From Streptomyces olivaceus (lineage in GTDB: Bacteria; Actinomycetota; Actinomycetes; Streptomycetales; Streptomycetaceae), in contig NZ_JOFH01000051.1 in the NCBI RefSeq assembly GCF_000721235.1, forward strand, positions 1 to 35,216: a DNA stretch of 35,216 bases. The letters run 5' to 3'. A program made the translations under genes and the position numbers. The notes under the pieces are model-generated. The model saw nothing but the letters and a program-made list of their open reading frames with translations, was not told where the DNA came from and made no database searches. Within the stretch, counting starts at the first letter, position 1, and every line of letters starts with the position of its first letter. Below are positions 14,202 to 22,661 of the stretch, in pieces.

Positions 14202-16789
14202 CGCCGGGTGAGGAGGGCGAGGGCGGCGGCGTAGCCGGTCAGGATCGCGGCGAGCAGCGCGTAGTACGCGGGCGGCAGCGGTTGCAGGCCCAGCGGCGTG
14301 CCGAGCGGGGTGAGCGGCAGGGCGATGCCGACGGCGGCCAGCGCGGCGGCGGCGACGCGCAGCGGCCGGGGCGCGGGGCGGGCGCCGGTGCGCAGCAGGA
14401 CCAGGACCAGCGCCTGCGTGAGCAGGTTCTCGGTGAACCAGCCGGAGTGGAAGGCCCCCTGCTCGTGCACCGCCGACGCGGTCGCCGCCAGGGCGGCGAA
14501 GGTGGCCAGGTCGGCGAGGGCGCCGAGCAGCCCGAAGCCGGTCACCAGGCGCAGGAACGGCACGGGCCGCAGCGCCGCCGGACGGGCCAGCGTGCGTGGC
14601 GCCGGACGGTCGTGGGCGAGGGCGAGCTGGGCCGCGTCGAAGCACAGGTTCTGCACCAGTACCTGGGACGGGAGCATGGGCAGGAACGGCAGCAGCAGGC
14701 CCGCGGCGAGCATCGCCATCACGTTGCCGAGGTTGGAGGAGAGCGTGATGCGCAGGTACGAGGCGATGTTGCCGCTGGCGTGCCGGCCCGCGGCGATCGC
14801 GTGGTCGACGGCCGTGAGGTCCTTGTCGGCCAGGACCACGTCCGCGCTCTCCCGGGCCACGTCCACGCCGCCCAGCGGGACCACGCCGACGTCGGCGGCG
14901 CGCAGCGCGGGCAGGTCGTTGACGCCGTCGCCGAGGAAACCGACCGTGTGGCCGTGCCGGCGCAGCGCGGTGACGACGCGGGCCTTGTGCTCGGGCGTGC
15001 AGCGGGCGAACACCGTGGTGCGGGCGGCGAGTCCGGCGAGGTCCGCGTCGCCGAGCGCCTCGACGGCGGCGGCGTCGACCACCTCGCCGGGCTCCAGGCC
15101 CAGGTCGCGGCAGGCGCGGGCGGCCGTGGCCGGGTGGTCGCCGGTGAGGACCTTGACGGTGACTCCGTGCCCGGCGAAACGGGCGAGGGCGTCGGCGGCG
15201 GTCGGGGCGAGGGCGTCGCGGAAGGTGACGAAGCCCAGGAAGGCGAGTCCGCGTTCGTCGGCCGGCGTGTAGGGGCGGGCGCGTGCCGGGCGCTCGCCGG
15301 TGGCGACGGCCAGCACCCGTACCCCCTGGGCGGCGAGTTCGGCGGCGTCGCGGGCCAGCCGCTCCCGCTCGGCCTCGTCCAGCGCGCACCGCCCGAGTAC
15401 GGACTCCACCGCGCCCTTGACGACGAGGATGTGGCCGCCGAGCGTGTCCGGGCTGCGCACGACGGCGGTGGACAGCCGGCGCACGCTGTCGAAGGGCAGC
15501 GCGGCCACCGGGTCGTACGCCATCGCCTCCTCCGGGTCACCGGCCTCCAGGAGAGCTTCGTCGAGCGGATCGGGAACGGGCAGGTCGGCGAGTTGCAGGG
15601 TCCACCAGGCGTTGACCGAGGCCCAGGTCAGCACGGCGGGTGCGGCCCGGCCCGCGGCGTCGACGGCGTCGGCGACCACCGGCCGGTCCTGGGTGAGCGT
15701 GCCCGTCTTGTCCAGACACAGCACGTCGGTCGCGCCGAGGTCGTGCAGGGCCGGCGGCCTGCGCACGATCACGCCGTGGGTACGGGCGAGCAGCGCCGCG
15801 CCCCGGGTCAGGCAGGTGGTGACGACGACCGGCAGCATCTCCGGCGTCAGGCCCACCGCCACCGCCACCGCGAACGGCAACGTCTCCAGGCCGCGGCCGC
15901 GCAGGGCCGCGTTGGCCATCAGCACCAGCGGCGGGGTCAGCAGCATGAACCGGATCAGCACCCACGAGATGCCGTGCACCGAGCGGTCGAACGCGCTCGC
16001 CGGGCGCGGTCCGCCCGGCGCGTAGGCGGCGGCGAACCGGGTGCCGGCACCGGTGGCGACCACCACCGCGGACGTACTGCCCGTGGCGACCGTGCTGCCC
16101 TGGAAGCACATGTCGGGGCGGGCGAACGACGTGTCGTCCGCGGGCAGCTCCCGGACCTCCTTGGCCACCGGCGCCGACTCGCCGGTCAGCGCGGACTGGT
16201 CCACGGTCAGCCCGTGGGCGCGCAGCAGCCGTACGTCGGCGGGGACCAGGTCGCCGGGCCCGAGCCGGACGACGTCGCCGGGCACGACCTCGTCGACGGG
16301 GGACTCTCGGACGGCGGGCTCGGCCCGCGGTCCCGCCCGCCGCCGGACGCTCACGGTGGTGGCGACCAGGTCCTGCAGCCGGGCCATGGCGCGTTCGGCG
16401 CGGTGCTCGCCGTGCGCCCGCAGCACGCAGCTGACCACGACCAGGGTCAGGATCACTCCGGCCGTGCCCCAGGCGGCGACGGCGGCGGAGACCACGCCGA
16501 GGGCGAGCAGCACCGCCGTGAACGGGTCCCGCACGCTGCGCGCCAGGCGCACCGGCCAGGAGGTGGCACGCCGCGCGGGCAGCAGGTTGGGCCCGTGCAC
16601 GGCGAGGCGGGCGGCGGCGTCGTCCTCGGTCAGCCCGCGCGGCGACGCGTCCAGGGTCCGGAGCAGTTGCAGGGAGGTCAGGCGGTCGATCTCCCGGCCA
16701 CCGGCCACCGGACCACCGGTCGCCGGGCCTCCGCCGGCGGACCCCGGGCCGGCCGGCCGGGCCGGTGCTGCCAGGAGACGGTCAGGCAC
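14192..16789 (-). CDS. mgtA: magnesium-translocating P-type ATPase
   Basis: An 865-residue P3B-type ATPase of the MgtA/MgtB family, usual length. Seen: N-terminal cation-ATPase segment (about 35-75), actuator loop with TGES (202-205), membrane helix 4 with VGLTPEMLPVVV (about 312-323), phosphorylation site DKTGTLT (Asp 360), ATP-binding domain, hinge GDGVNDLPALRAADVGV, and further membrane helices at the C-terminus (LVQNLCFDAAQLALAHDRP is typical of MgtA). It would import magnesium driven by ATP. The GTG start at 16789 overlaps the arsR-type gene by 8 bp (GTGCCTGA), so the two are translationally coupled and likely coregulated. The first 33 residues are Gly/Pro-rich and may be poorly conserved. 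Confidence 0.9.
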   Translation of the reverse strand: MPDRLLAAPARPAGPGSAGGGPATGGPVAGGREIDRLTSLQLLRTLDASPRGLTEDDAAARLAVHGPNLLPARRATSWPVRLARSVRDPFTAVLLALGVVSAAVAAWGTAGVILTLVVVSCVLRAHGEHRAERAMARLQDLVATTVSVRRRAGPRAEPAVRESPVDEVVPGDVVRLGPGDLVPADVRLLRAHGLTVDQSALTGESAPVAKEVRELPADDTSFARPDMCFQGSTVATGSTSAVVVATGAGTRFAAAYAPGGPRPASAFDRSVHGISWVLIRFMLLTPPLVLMANAALRGRGLETLPFAVAVAVGLTPEMLPVVVTTCLTRGAALLARTHGVIVRRPPALHDLGATDVLCLDKTGTLTQDRPVVADAVDAAGRAAPAVLTWASVNAWWTLQLADLPVPDPLDEALLEAGDPEEAMAYDPVAALPFDSVRRLSTAVVRSPDTLGGHILVVKGAVESVLGRCALDEAERERLARDAAELAAQGVRVLAVATGERPARARPYTPADERGLAFLGFVTFRDALAPTAADALARFAGHGVTVKVLTGDHPATAARACRDLGLEPGEVVDAAAVEALGDADLAGLAARTTVFARCTPEHKARVVTALRRHGHTVGFLGDGVNDLPALRAADVGVVPLGGVDVARESADVVLADKDLTAVDHAIAAGRHASGNIASYLRITLSSNLGNVMAMLAAGLLLPFLPMLPSQVLVQNLCFDAAQLALAHDRPAPRTLARPAALRPVPFLRLVTGFGLLGALADLATFAALAATASAVHEQGAFHSGWFTENLLTQALVLVLLRTGARPAPRPLRVAAAALAAVGIALPLTPLGTPLGLQPLPPAYYALLAAILTGYAAALALLTRRQP

Positions 16790-17201
16790 CGGTTCCGCGC
16801 AGCCGGCGCACCGGCCCCGCTCCCCGCTCGTACACCTGCCCGTGCCCCTGCCGGTACTCCGGTCCCTGCTCCTGCTCGGCGAGCTGGCCGATCATGAGGC
16901 GCACCACCGCCACGACGCCCGGGTCGCCGACGTAGTACACCTGGCGACGGCCCTCTCGGCGCGAGCGCACCAGGCCCGCGAGCTTCAGCTTCGACAGGTG
17001 CTGGCTGACGGCCGGCAGCGCGCCGCCGACCTGCTCGGCCAGCGCGCTGACGTCCCGCTCCCCGTGCGCGAGGAGCCACACGATGTGCAGCCGCGCCGGG
17101 GCGGCGAGCAGTCCGAACGCCTCGGCCGCACGCCCCAGGACCTCGCCGGACGGCTCCTCGTACTGTCCCGAGCCGGCCACTCCCCCCTCGCCTGCCGCCA
17201 C
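16782..17201 (-). CDS. ArsR/SmtB-family transcriptional regulator
   Basis: A 139-residue repressor-type protein. Winged helix from about residue 22: AFGLLAAPARLHIVWLLAHG, VSALAEQVGGALPAVSQHLS (recognition helix), KLAGLVRSRREGRRQVYYVG (wing), then the dimerisation helix VVAVVRLMIGQLAEQ. There is no CxC in helix 3. The helix-5 region and tail hold Glu and His (EQEQGPEYRQGHGQVYERG) that might form a metal site; this is inference. I choose the GTG at 17201, with AGGAG about seven bases upstream. The gene overlaps mgtA by 8 bp. The dyad at 17438-17455, 237 bp upstream, is its most likely operator and is shared with the LCP promoter. Confidence 0.87.
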   Translation of the reverse strand: MAAGEGGVAGSGQYEEPSGEVLGRAAEAFGLLAAPARLHIVWLLAHGERDVSALAEQVGGALPAVSQHLSKLKLAGLVRSRREGRRQVYYVGDPGVVAVVRLMIGQLAEQEQGPEYRQGHGQVYERGAGPVRRLRGTGA

Positions 17202-17437
17202 TGCCCACTCCTGTCCGTGTCCCGTTCGGCGACCCGCCGGCCGCCGGACCTCCCGGTGCGGGCCCAGTCTAGGCGCCGGACCAGGCCCGGGTCCGGGCCC
17301 GAGACCACGCCCCGGGACCCCGGCCCGGGACCTCGGCCGGGCGGCAAGGGGGCCTGGCCGCGTGGCGGCGGGTCCCGCGGGTCCCGCGGTCCCCCGCAAC
17401 CGTCCGGCCTGTTCCCGCGTCCTCTCTGACTAATAGG

Positions 17438-17455
17438 GTTGCGCAATCAAGCAAT
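17438..17455 (+). promoter_or_regulatory. operator-like dyad in arsR/GlsB divergent region
   Basis: GTTGC (17438-17442) N8 GCAAT (17451-17455), in the 304-bp divergent space between the arsR-type gene and the GlsB/YeaQ-type gene. Very similar to the site at 12642-12659. TAATAG (17431-17436) and its complement CTATTA nearby could be -10 elements. The rest of this space is GC-rich with nothing else I can support. Confidence 0.5.
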
Positions 17456-17505
17456 CTGCCGGGCGGTCCGCCGGGCAGTCCGAAAACGCGTGCGGAGGAA
17501 CCGAC

Positions 17506-17772
17506 ATGGGCATCATCGGCTGGATCATCCTGGGACTGGTGGCCGGGGCCATCGCCAAAATCCTGCTGCCCGGCCGCGACCCGGGCGGGCTGATCGGCAC
17601 CACCCTCATCGGCGTCGCCGGCGCCTTCCTCGGCGGCTGGCTGTCCGCGCGCTTCTTCGACCGCCCGGTGCAGAAGGAGTTCTTCGACCTGACCACCTGG
17701 GGAGCGGCGATCGGCGGCTCCCTCGTCCTGCTCATCGGCTACCGCCTCCTGTTCGGCAACTCCCGCGACTGA
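17506..17772 (+). CDS. GlsB/YeaQ/YmgE-family membrane protein
   Basis: An 88-residue transglycosylase-associated-type membrane protein. Three hydrophobic helices at about 3-20, 27-48 and 62-83, with the family Gly patterns (GLVAGAIAKILLPGRDPGG, TLIGVAGAFLGGWLS). The ATG at 17506 has GGAGGA eight bases upstream. Homologues are linked to general stress, but their activity is not settled. It is divergent from the arsR-mgtA operon and lies just past the shared dyad. It ends 29 bp before the stop of the convergent S9 peptidase gene. Confidence 0.88.
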   Translation: MGIIGWIILGLVAGAIAKILLPGRDPGGLIGTTLIGVAGAFLGGWLSARFFDRPVQKEFFDLTTWGAAIGGSLVLLIGYRLLFGNSRD

Positions 17773-17801
17773 CCGGCCGTCCCCGCACCGGGCCCGAGCC
17801 G

Positions 17802-19646
17802 TCAGGCCCCGGGCAGGTGCCTCGCCGCGAAGTCCAGCTCCAGGCGGACCTGCTTGATGCGCTCCTCGACCACCAGGGACCCGTGGCCCGCGTCGTAGCG
17901 GTAGACCTCGTGGGCCGCGCCCCTGGCCTCCAGTCGCTCGACGTAGTTCTCCACCTGGCGGATCGGGCAGCGCGGGTCGTTGACACCGGCCGAGATGTAG
18001 ACGGGGGCCTTGACGTCGTCGACGTAGGTCAGCGGGGACGACGCCTCGAAGCGCTCGGGCACCTCCTCGGGGGTGCCGCCGAGCAGGGTGCGGTCCATGG
18101 CCTTCAGCCCCTCCATCTCGTCGTGGTACGCCGTGACGTAGTCGGCGACGGGGACGGCGGCGATGCCCAGCGCCCACGCCCCCGGCTGCCTGCCGACGCC
18201 GAGGAGCGTGAGGTAACCGCCCCAGGAACCGCCGGTGAGGATCAGGCGGCCGGGGTCCGCGAGCCCCGACGCGACCGCCCACTCGCGCACCGCCGCGATG
18301 TCCTCCAGCTCGATCAGGCCCACCCGGTGCTTGAGGGCGTCGGTCCACGCGCGTCCGTACCCGGTGGAGCCCCGGTAGTTGACCCGGACCACCGCGTACC
18401 CGTGGTCGACCCATGCGGCCGGGCCCGCGGCGAAGGAGTCGCTGTCGTGCCAGGTCGGTCCGCCGTGGATGTCGAAGACCGTCGGGAGCGGGCCGCTCAC
18501 CCCGGCCGGCTTCTGGACCAGGGCGTGGATGCGGCCGCCCGGACCCTCCACCCACACGTCCTCCACCGGGACGGAACGCGGCGACTTCGGGCCGGGCGGG
18601 TCCAGGACGACCCGGCCGGCGGTGGAGCGCACGGCGGACGGCTCGGCGGCCGAGGACCACAGGTACTCCACGGTGCCGTCGGGACGGGCCGTCGCCCCGG
18701 AGACGGTGCCCGCGGGGGTCTCGATCTCGGTCAGTCCGCGCTCGGCGAAGTCGTACCGGAACAGCTCGCTGCGGGCCTCGAAGCCGTGCACGACCAGCAG
18801 CCCGCTGCCGTCCGGGTACCACTCGGCGCTCACGTCGCCGGGCAGCTCCAGCGCGAGGTCGGTCTGCTCCCCCGTCGCCACGTCCCACACCAGCGGCTCC
18901 CAGCGGCCCCGGCGCTGGTGGCCGACGAGCAGGCGGGTGTCGCCGTCGACCGGCGCGAAACCGAGCACCTCCAGACCCAGCTCCTCCTCACCGCCCCGGG
19001 TGTCGTCCAGCTCGGCGACGGTCGAACCGTCGGCCCGCAGCACACGCAGCGCCGAGTGCATGGCGTCGCCGTGCTCGGTGTGCTCGATCGCGATCAGGGT
19101 GCCGTCGTGGGAGAGGTCGCCGACGCCCGCCGACTCGCGGTGCCGGTAGATCTCCACCGGGTCGCCCGCGTCCCGGCGGGCGAGGTGGATCGTCGTGCCC
19201 TCCTCGTCCGTGGACCGGCCGACCACCGCCGTACGCCCGTCCCGGCCCAGCGCCAGGCCCGCCGGGTAGGAGGGGTCGAGGCCCGGCACGGCCGCCTCGT
19301 CCGCGCCGCCCGCGAAGGGCTGGCGACGCCAGACGCCGAACTCGTCGCCGTCCTTGTCGTCGAACCACCAGATCCAGTCGCCGTCCGGCGAGAGCGCCCC
19401 GTCCGTGGTGCCGTTGGGCCGGTCCGTGGCCTGGCGCTGCTCGCCGCTCGACCGGTCCCAGGCGTACAGCTCGTAGGTCCCCGTCACGTTCGACACGAAC
19501 AGGGCGCGGTCGGGGGCGTCCTCCGCCCAGTCGGGCAGCGACACCCTCGGCGCCCGGAACCGCTTCTCCCAGTCGGGCACCTGCCCGTCCTGCGCCTCCC
19601 GGCCCTGTGCCTGCCGGTCCTGTGCCTGCCCGTTGCTCTCAGTCAT
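17802..19646 (-). CDS. S9-family prolyl oligopeptidase-like serine peptidase
   Basis: A 614-residue peptidase, probably cytoplasmic. Residues about 30-360 form a beta-propeller of repeated blades (LSPDGDWIWWF, LSHDGTLIAIEH, EWYPDGSGLLVVHG). The C-terminal alpha/beta-hydrolase domain carries FDIHGGPTWHD (oxyanion), TGGSWGGYL (Ser 474), GVNDPRCP (Asp 557) and DAGHGS (His 588). This is the acylaminoacyl-peptidase/dipeptidyl-peptidase layout. The ATG at 19646 has no good SD. The N-terminus has a short Gln/Ala/Asp repeat (QAQDRQAQGREAQDG) made by a degenerate 15-bp DNA repeat and not part of the fold. Divergent from the SURF1 gene, with DnaA-box-like sites between. Confidence 0.9.
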   Translation of the reverse strand: MTESNGQAQDRQAQGREAQDGQVPDWEKRFRAPRVSLPDWAEDAPDRALFVSNVTGTYELYAWDRSSGEQRQATDRPNGTTDGALSPDGDWIWWFDDKDGDEFGVWRRQPFAGGADEAAVPGLDPSYPAGLALGRDGRTAVVGRSTDEEGTTIHLARRDAGDPVEIYRHRESAGVGDLSHDGTLIAIEHTEHGDAMHSALRVLRADGSTVAELDDTRGGEEELGLEVLGFAPVDGDTRLLVGHQRRGRWEPLVWDVATGEQTDLALELPGDVSAEWYPDGSGLLVVHGFEARSELFRYDFAERGLTEIETPAGTVSGATARPDGTVEYLWSSAAEPSAVRSTAGRVVLDPPGPKSPRSVPVEDVWVEGPGGRIHALVQKPAGVSGPLPTVFDIHGGPTWHDSDSFAAGPAAWVDHGYAVVRVNYRGSTGYGRAWTDALKHRVGLIELEDIAAVREWAVASGLADPGRLILTGGSWGGYLTLLGVGRQPGAWALGIAAVPVADYVTAYHDEMEGLKAMDRTLLGGTPEEVPERFEASSPLTYVDDVKAPVYISAGVNDPRCPIRQVENYVERLEARGAAHEVYRYDAGHGSLVVEERIKQVRLELDFAARHLPGA

Positions 19647-19696
19647 GGCCCCATACTGCCCCGACCGGCCGACAACGCGCCGACGGGATCCCCAGC

Positions 19697-19732
19697 CTGT
19701 GGACAACTCGTTCGCCCGCACGTTTTCCACAG
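19697..19732. promoter_or_regulatory. two inverted DnaA-box-like sequences
   Basis: TGTGGACAA (19698-19706) is the exact complement of the Streptomyces/E. coli box TTGTCCACA; TTTTCCACA (19723-19731) is a near match in the opposite orientation. Together they form CTGTGGA-N22-TCCACAG. They lie in the divergent promoter region of the S9 peptidase and SURF1 genes. Confidence 0.6.
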
Positions 19733-19776
19733 CCCCGCGGGAGGGGCGCGCGGGCGTGCACCGTACCGTGGAGGGC

Positions 19777-20610
19777 GTGTACCGGTTTCTGCTGACGCCC
19801 CGATGGTGGGGGATCAACGTCTTCGTCGTCCTGGCCATCCCCTTCTGCATCTTCATGGGGTCCTGGCAGCTGGGCCGCTTCGAGGACCGGGTGCAGGACC
19901 ACGAGACCGCCTCCACGCAGCAGGATTCCGCGGGCCGGGAGGCGGCACGCCCGCTGACCGGGATGCTCCCCGTGGACAAGGCGACGGTCGGCAGGCAGAC
20001 CACGGTCACCGGCCACTACGACGACCAGCTGCTCGTCCCCGAGCGCAAGCTGGACGACCGGGAGGGCTTCTACGTCCTCACCCTGCTGCGCACCGACGGG
20101 GGCGAGGCCCTGCCGGTCGTGCGCGGCTGGCTGCCGGGCGAGCCCGACGCGGCGAAGGCCCCCGCCCCGCCCACCGGCGAGGTCACCGTCACCGGGGCCC
20201 TCCAGGCCGCCGAGTCCGCCGGCAGCAACGGCGTCAGCGGCCGCTCCGGCTGGCCGGCCGGCCAGACCGGCGCGATCAGTGCGGCCACGCTCCTGAACTT
20301 GGTCCCGTACGACGTCTACGACGCGTGGGTCACGCTGAACGAGGGCGACTCCGGCATGCGGGCCGTCCCGGTGAGCGCGCCGCAGGGCACGGGCCTCGAC
20401 CTGAAGGCCTTCCAGAACCTCGGCTACACCGCCGAGTGGTTCGCCTTCGTCGGGTTCGTGATCTTCATGTGGTTCCGCCTGCTGCGCCGCGAGGTCGAGC
20501 TCGCCCGCGACGCGGAGCTGGGCCTGGTCGCGGACGACGAGGACGACGAGGACGCGGCAGCCGGGGAGGGCTCCGACCGGGAAGCGCGCCCCAGTCCGTC
20601 CCACGCCTGA
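19777..20610 (+). CDS. SURF1-family cytochrome c oxidase assembly protein
   Basis: A 277-residue membrane protein. One helix near the N-terminus (about 12-30, INVFVVLAIPFCIFMGSWQL), a SURF1 middle domain (VTGHYDDQLLVPERKLDD, GFYVLTLLRT, PVVRGWLPG) and a second helix near the C-terminus (WFAFVGFVIFMWFRLLR), then an acidic tail. SURF1 assists heme a insertion into subunit I of the aa3 oxidase. The GTG at 19777 has no proper SD, but TACCGT (19764-19769) seven bases upstream fits a leaderless transcript; GTG 19756, with GGGAGG about ten bases away, is an alternative. Confidence 0.88.
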   Translation: MYRFLLTPRWWGINVFVVLAIPFCIFMGSWQLGRFEDRVQDHETASTQQDSAGREAARPLTGMLPVDKATVGRQTTVTGHYDDQLLVPERKLDDREGFYVLTLLRTDGGEALPVVRGWLPGEPDAAKAPAPPTGEVTVTGALQAAESAGSNGVSGRSGWPAGQTGAISAATLLNLVPYDVYDAWVTLNEGDSGMRAVPVSAPQGTGLDLKAFQNLGYTAEWFAFVGFVIFMWFRLLRREVELARDAELGLVADDEDDEDAAAGEGSDREARPSPSHA

Positions 20611-20641
20611 CGCGGCACCACGCCACAGCGAGACCGCGAAC

Positions 20642-20705
20642 GCCGGACCCCGTCCGTCGGACGCCGGGCGCCGGATTCCGCGCGCCGGACACCGTCCGCC
20701 GGACG
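20642..20705. repeat. two 22-bp direct repeats with hairpin potential
   Basis: GCCGGACMCCGTCCGYCGGACG at 20642-20663 and 20684-20705 (20 of 22 identical). Each can fold (CCGGAC with GTCCG), so they may act as terminators between the convergent SURF1 and membrane-protein genes. Confidence 0.65.
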
Positions 20706-20709
20706 AACG

Positions 20710-21990
20710 CTACGAGCCCGTCCCCGCCAGCACGCCCGTCCAGTACACGGTCCCCGCGCACGCGTTGGACACGGTCGCCGTCGCCGGCCCCGAACCGCCC
20801 GCCGGCCGGTACGTCACCGACACGCTGCCGTCGGCGGGACCGTCCTTGGTGAGCAGCTGGGTCGTGGGCCCGGCCTCGGACCCGGCCGTGGAGGTGCCGC
20901 CCGCCGCGGACGTGTCCCCGGTGGGCGAGGGGTCGGCCGTGGGCCCGCCCGCATCGCCGCCGTTGCCGCCGCCCGGCGTCGCGCAGGTCTCCGAGGGCAC
21001 CCAGGCGAACTGCACCTCGTAGGAGGAGGCGGGCGCCAGGGACAGCGAGGCGGTCTCCATCGACGGGTCGGGCAGTCCGGCCGCCGCGTCCCCGGCCGCG
21101 TGCCGCGCCGTGCCGATCCTGGAGGTGTCCGCCGTACCCAGCGAGGTGGTGACAACGCTGCCAGGGTCCGTGACGGTGCAGCCCGCCGAGGAGACGTTGG
21201 CGACGCGGAAGGAGCCGTAGACCACGCCCACGGAGTCGGGCTCGGCGATGCTCGCGACCTCGGCCGGTCCGAGCTGCCTCGCCGTGCACGCGGGGACGTC
21301 GGCGGCGGTGCTGGCGGAGGGTTCGACGCCGGGGGCCGAGCCCCGCGCGGAGCCGCTCTCCTTGTCGCCCGGCGTCTCGGTGGGGCCGGTCCTGTCCCCG
21401 CCCTCGGTCTTCTCCCCGGAACCGGCCACGCCGCTCTGGCCGCCGGCCGGGTCCTTGCCCTGGGAAGCGCCGCCCTGGGCCTGCGAGGCGTTGCCCGCGA
21501 CGGACGGGTCGGCGTCCCGGCCGGTGGAGTTGGAGACGTGTACGAGGGCCGGGACCGCGGTGCCGAGGAAGAGGGCCGCGGCCGCCGCACCGACGACGGC
21601 CTGCCGCTTGCGCGCACGCCGGGCGGGCACCGCGCGCCGCAGGTGCTCCAGACTGCCGTCACCGGGGCGCACGTCCTGGACGACCCTCTGCAGCATCCGC
21701 CGCAACGCCAGTTCGTCGGCGTCGAGACCGCCGCCACCACCCGCACCACCGTCGGGACCGTCCGGGCCGCTCCGGGTGTCGGTGTCCGGCAGGACCGGTT
21801 CCTCCGGTTCGGAGCCGGCCTGCGGGTCGGAGCCCTGGTCGGCGGGGCCGTGGTTCACAGTTCCGTTCCCGGTGTGCGTGTGCTTCGACTGCTGGTCCGC
21901 GTCCACGACCTCCGCCTCGCGGACGTCGTCGGCGCCGTGGGTGTCGTCGGCATCGCGGGCGTCGCGCCGCGCGTCGTTGCCGTCACTCAT
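20710..21990 (-). CDS. single-pass membrane protein coupled to ECF sigma factor
   Basis: A 426-residue protein. Residues 1-125 are acidic and cytoplasmic, with a helical stretch DELALRRMLQRVVQDVRPGD. One membrane helix (about 140-160, AVVGAAAAALFLGTAVPALV) follows, then a low-complexity Ser/Thr/Gly linker and an extracytoplasmic beta-rich domain of about 200 residues with paired cysteines (CTARQLGPAEVASI, GCTVTDPGS, CATPGG, CAGTVYWTGVL). The fold resembles DUF4232-type exported domains. The ATG overlaps the sigma factor stop by four bases (ATGA), so it is translationally coupled and is the natural candidate for the anti-sigma factor, although no classic zinc anti-sigma motif is visible. The role is therefore inferred. 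Confidence 0.75.
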   Translation of the reverse strand: MSDGNDARRDARDADDTHGADDVREAEVVDADQQSKHTHTGNGTVNHGPADQGSDPQAGSEPEEPVLPDTDTRSGPDGPDGGAGGGGGLDADELALRRMLQRVVQDVRPGDGSLEHLRRAVPARRARKRQAVVGAAAAALFLGTAVPALVHVSNSTGRDADPSVAGNASQAQGGASQGKDPAGGQSGVAGSGEKTEGGDRTGPTETPGDKESGSARGSAPGVEPSASTAADVPACTARQLGPAEVASIAEPDSVGVVYGSFRVANVSSAGCTVTDPGSVVTTSLGTADTSRIGTARHAAGDAAAGLPDPSMETASLSLAPASSYEVQFAWVPSETCATPGGGNGGDAGGPTADPSPTGDTSAAGGTSTAGSEAGPTTQLLTKDGPADGSVSVTYRPAGGSGPATATVSNACAGTVYWTGVLAGTGS

Positions 21991-22661
21991 GCCGGCGCCT
22001 CCATGGCCACCCTGAGCGCCGCGATCCCGCGCGAACCGTACGCCTTGACCGAGCCCAACGATATGCCGAGCGTCCCGGCGACCTGTGCCTCGGTCATGTC
22101 GGCGAAGTAGCGCAGGACCAGGACCTCGCGCTGGCGGCGCTGGAGCCCCTTCATCGCCTTGATCAGGGAGTCGCGCTCCAACTGGTCGTAGGCGCCCTCC
22201 TCCGCGCTCGCCATGTCCGGCATCGGCTTGGACAGCAGCTTGAGACCGAGGATGCGGCGGCGCAGCGCCGAGCGCGACAGGTTGACGACGGTCTGGCGCA
22301 GATACGCCAGGGTCTTCTCCGGGTCGCGGACGCGTTTGCGGGCCGAGTGCACGCGTATGAAGGCCTCCTGGACGACGTCCTCGCAGGAGGCCGTGTCGTC
22401 GAGGAGGAGGGCGGCGAGACCGAGCAGCGACCGGTAGTGCGCCCGGTAGGTTTCGGTGAGGTGGTCGACTGAAGTACCCTCCGCCGCCGCCTCCTCCGCG
22501 CCGTCGCGCTGGTTCGAGATGCGGGCCGGCCGCGCTGCGGGCATGGGCGCGATCACCGGCATGCCACCGGCCGGGCCGGCCACACGGGGACGGACGGACC
22601 GGACGGGTGGGCGCAGCGCCGTGCTCCGCGCCCCTGCGGTGAATTCGAGTACCTCTGCCAC
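21987..22661 (-). CDS. ECF-type RNA polymerase sigma factor (SigE-like family)
   Basis: A 224-residue sigma factor. Region 2 at about 60-125 (YRAHYRSLLGLAALLLDDTA, EDVVQEAFIRVHS, LAYLRQTVVNLSRS) and region 4 at about 160-215 (LQRRQREVLVLRYFADMTEA, GTLGISLGSVKAYGSRGIAA). No region 3, no SnoaL tail. The first 55 residues are an Ala/Pro/Arg-rich extension. The start is uncertain: GTG 22661 has no clear SD, and an ATG at 22562 would remove 33 residues. A candidate -10, TAGAAT, lies on the same strand (complement of 22983-22988). Coupled by an ATGA overlap to the membrane protein downstream. Confidence 0.88.
   Translation of the reverse strand: MAEVLEFTAGARSTALRPPVRSVRPRVAGPAGGMPVIAPMPAARPARISNQRDGAEEAAAEGTSVDHLTETYRAHYRSLLGLAALLLDDTASCEDVVQEAFIRVHSARKRVRDPEKTLAYLRQTVVNLSRSALRRRILGLKLLSKPMPDMASAEEGAYDQLERDSLIKAMKGLQRRQREVLVLRYFADMTEAQVAGTLGISLGSVKAYGSRGIAALRVAMEAPA

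Noticed and set aside
13094..16897. 1267-residue plus-strand open frame antisense to mgtA
   Set aside because: Shadow of mgtA and the LCP gene in another frame, no recognisable domain.
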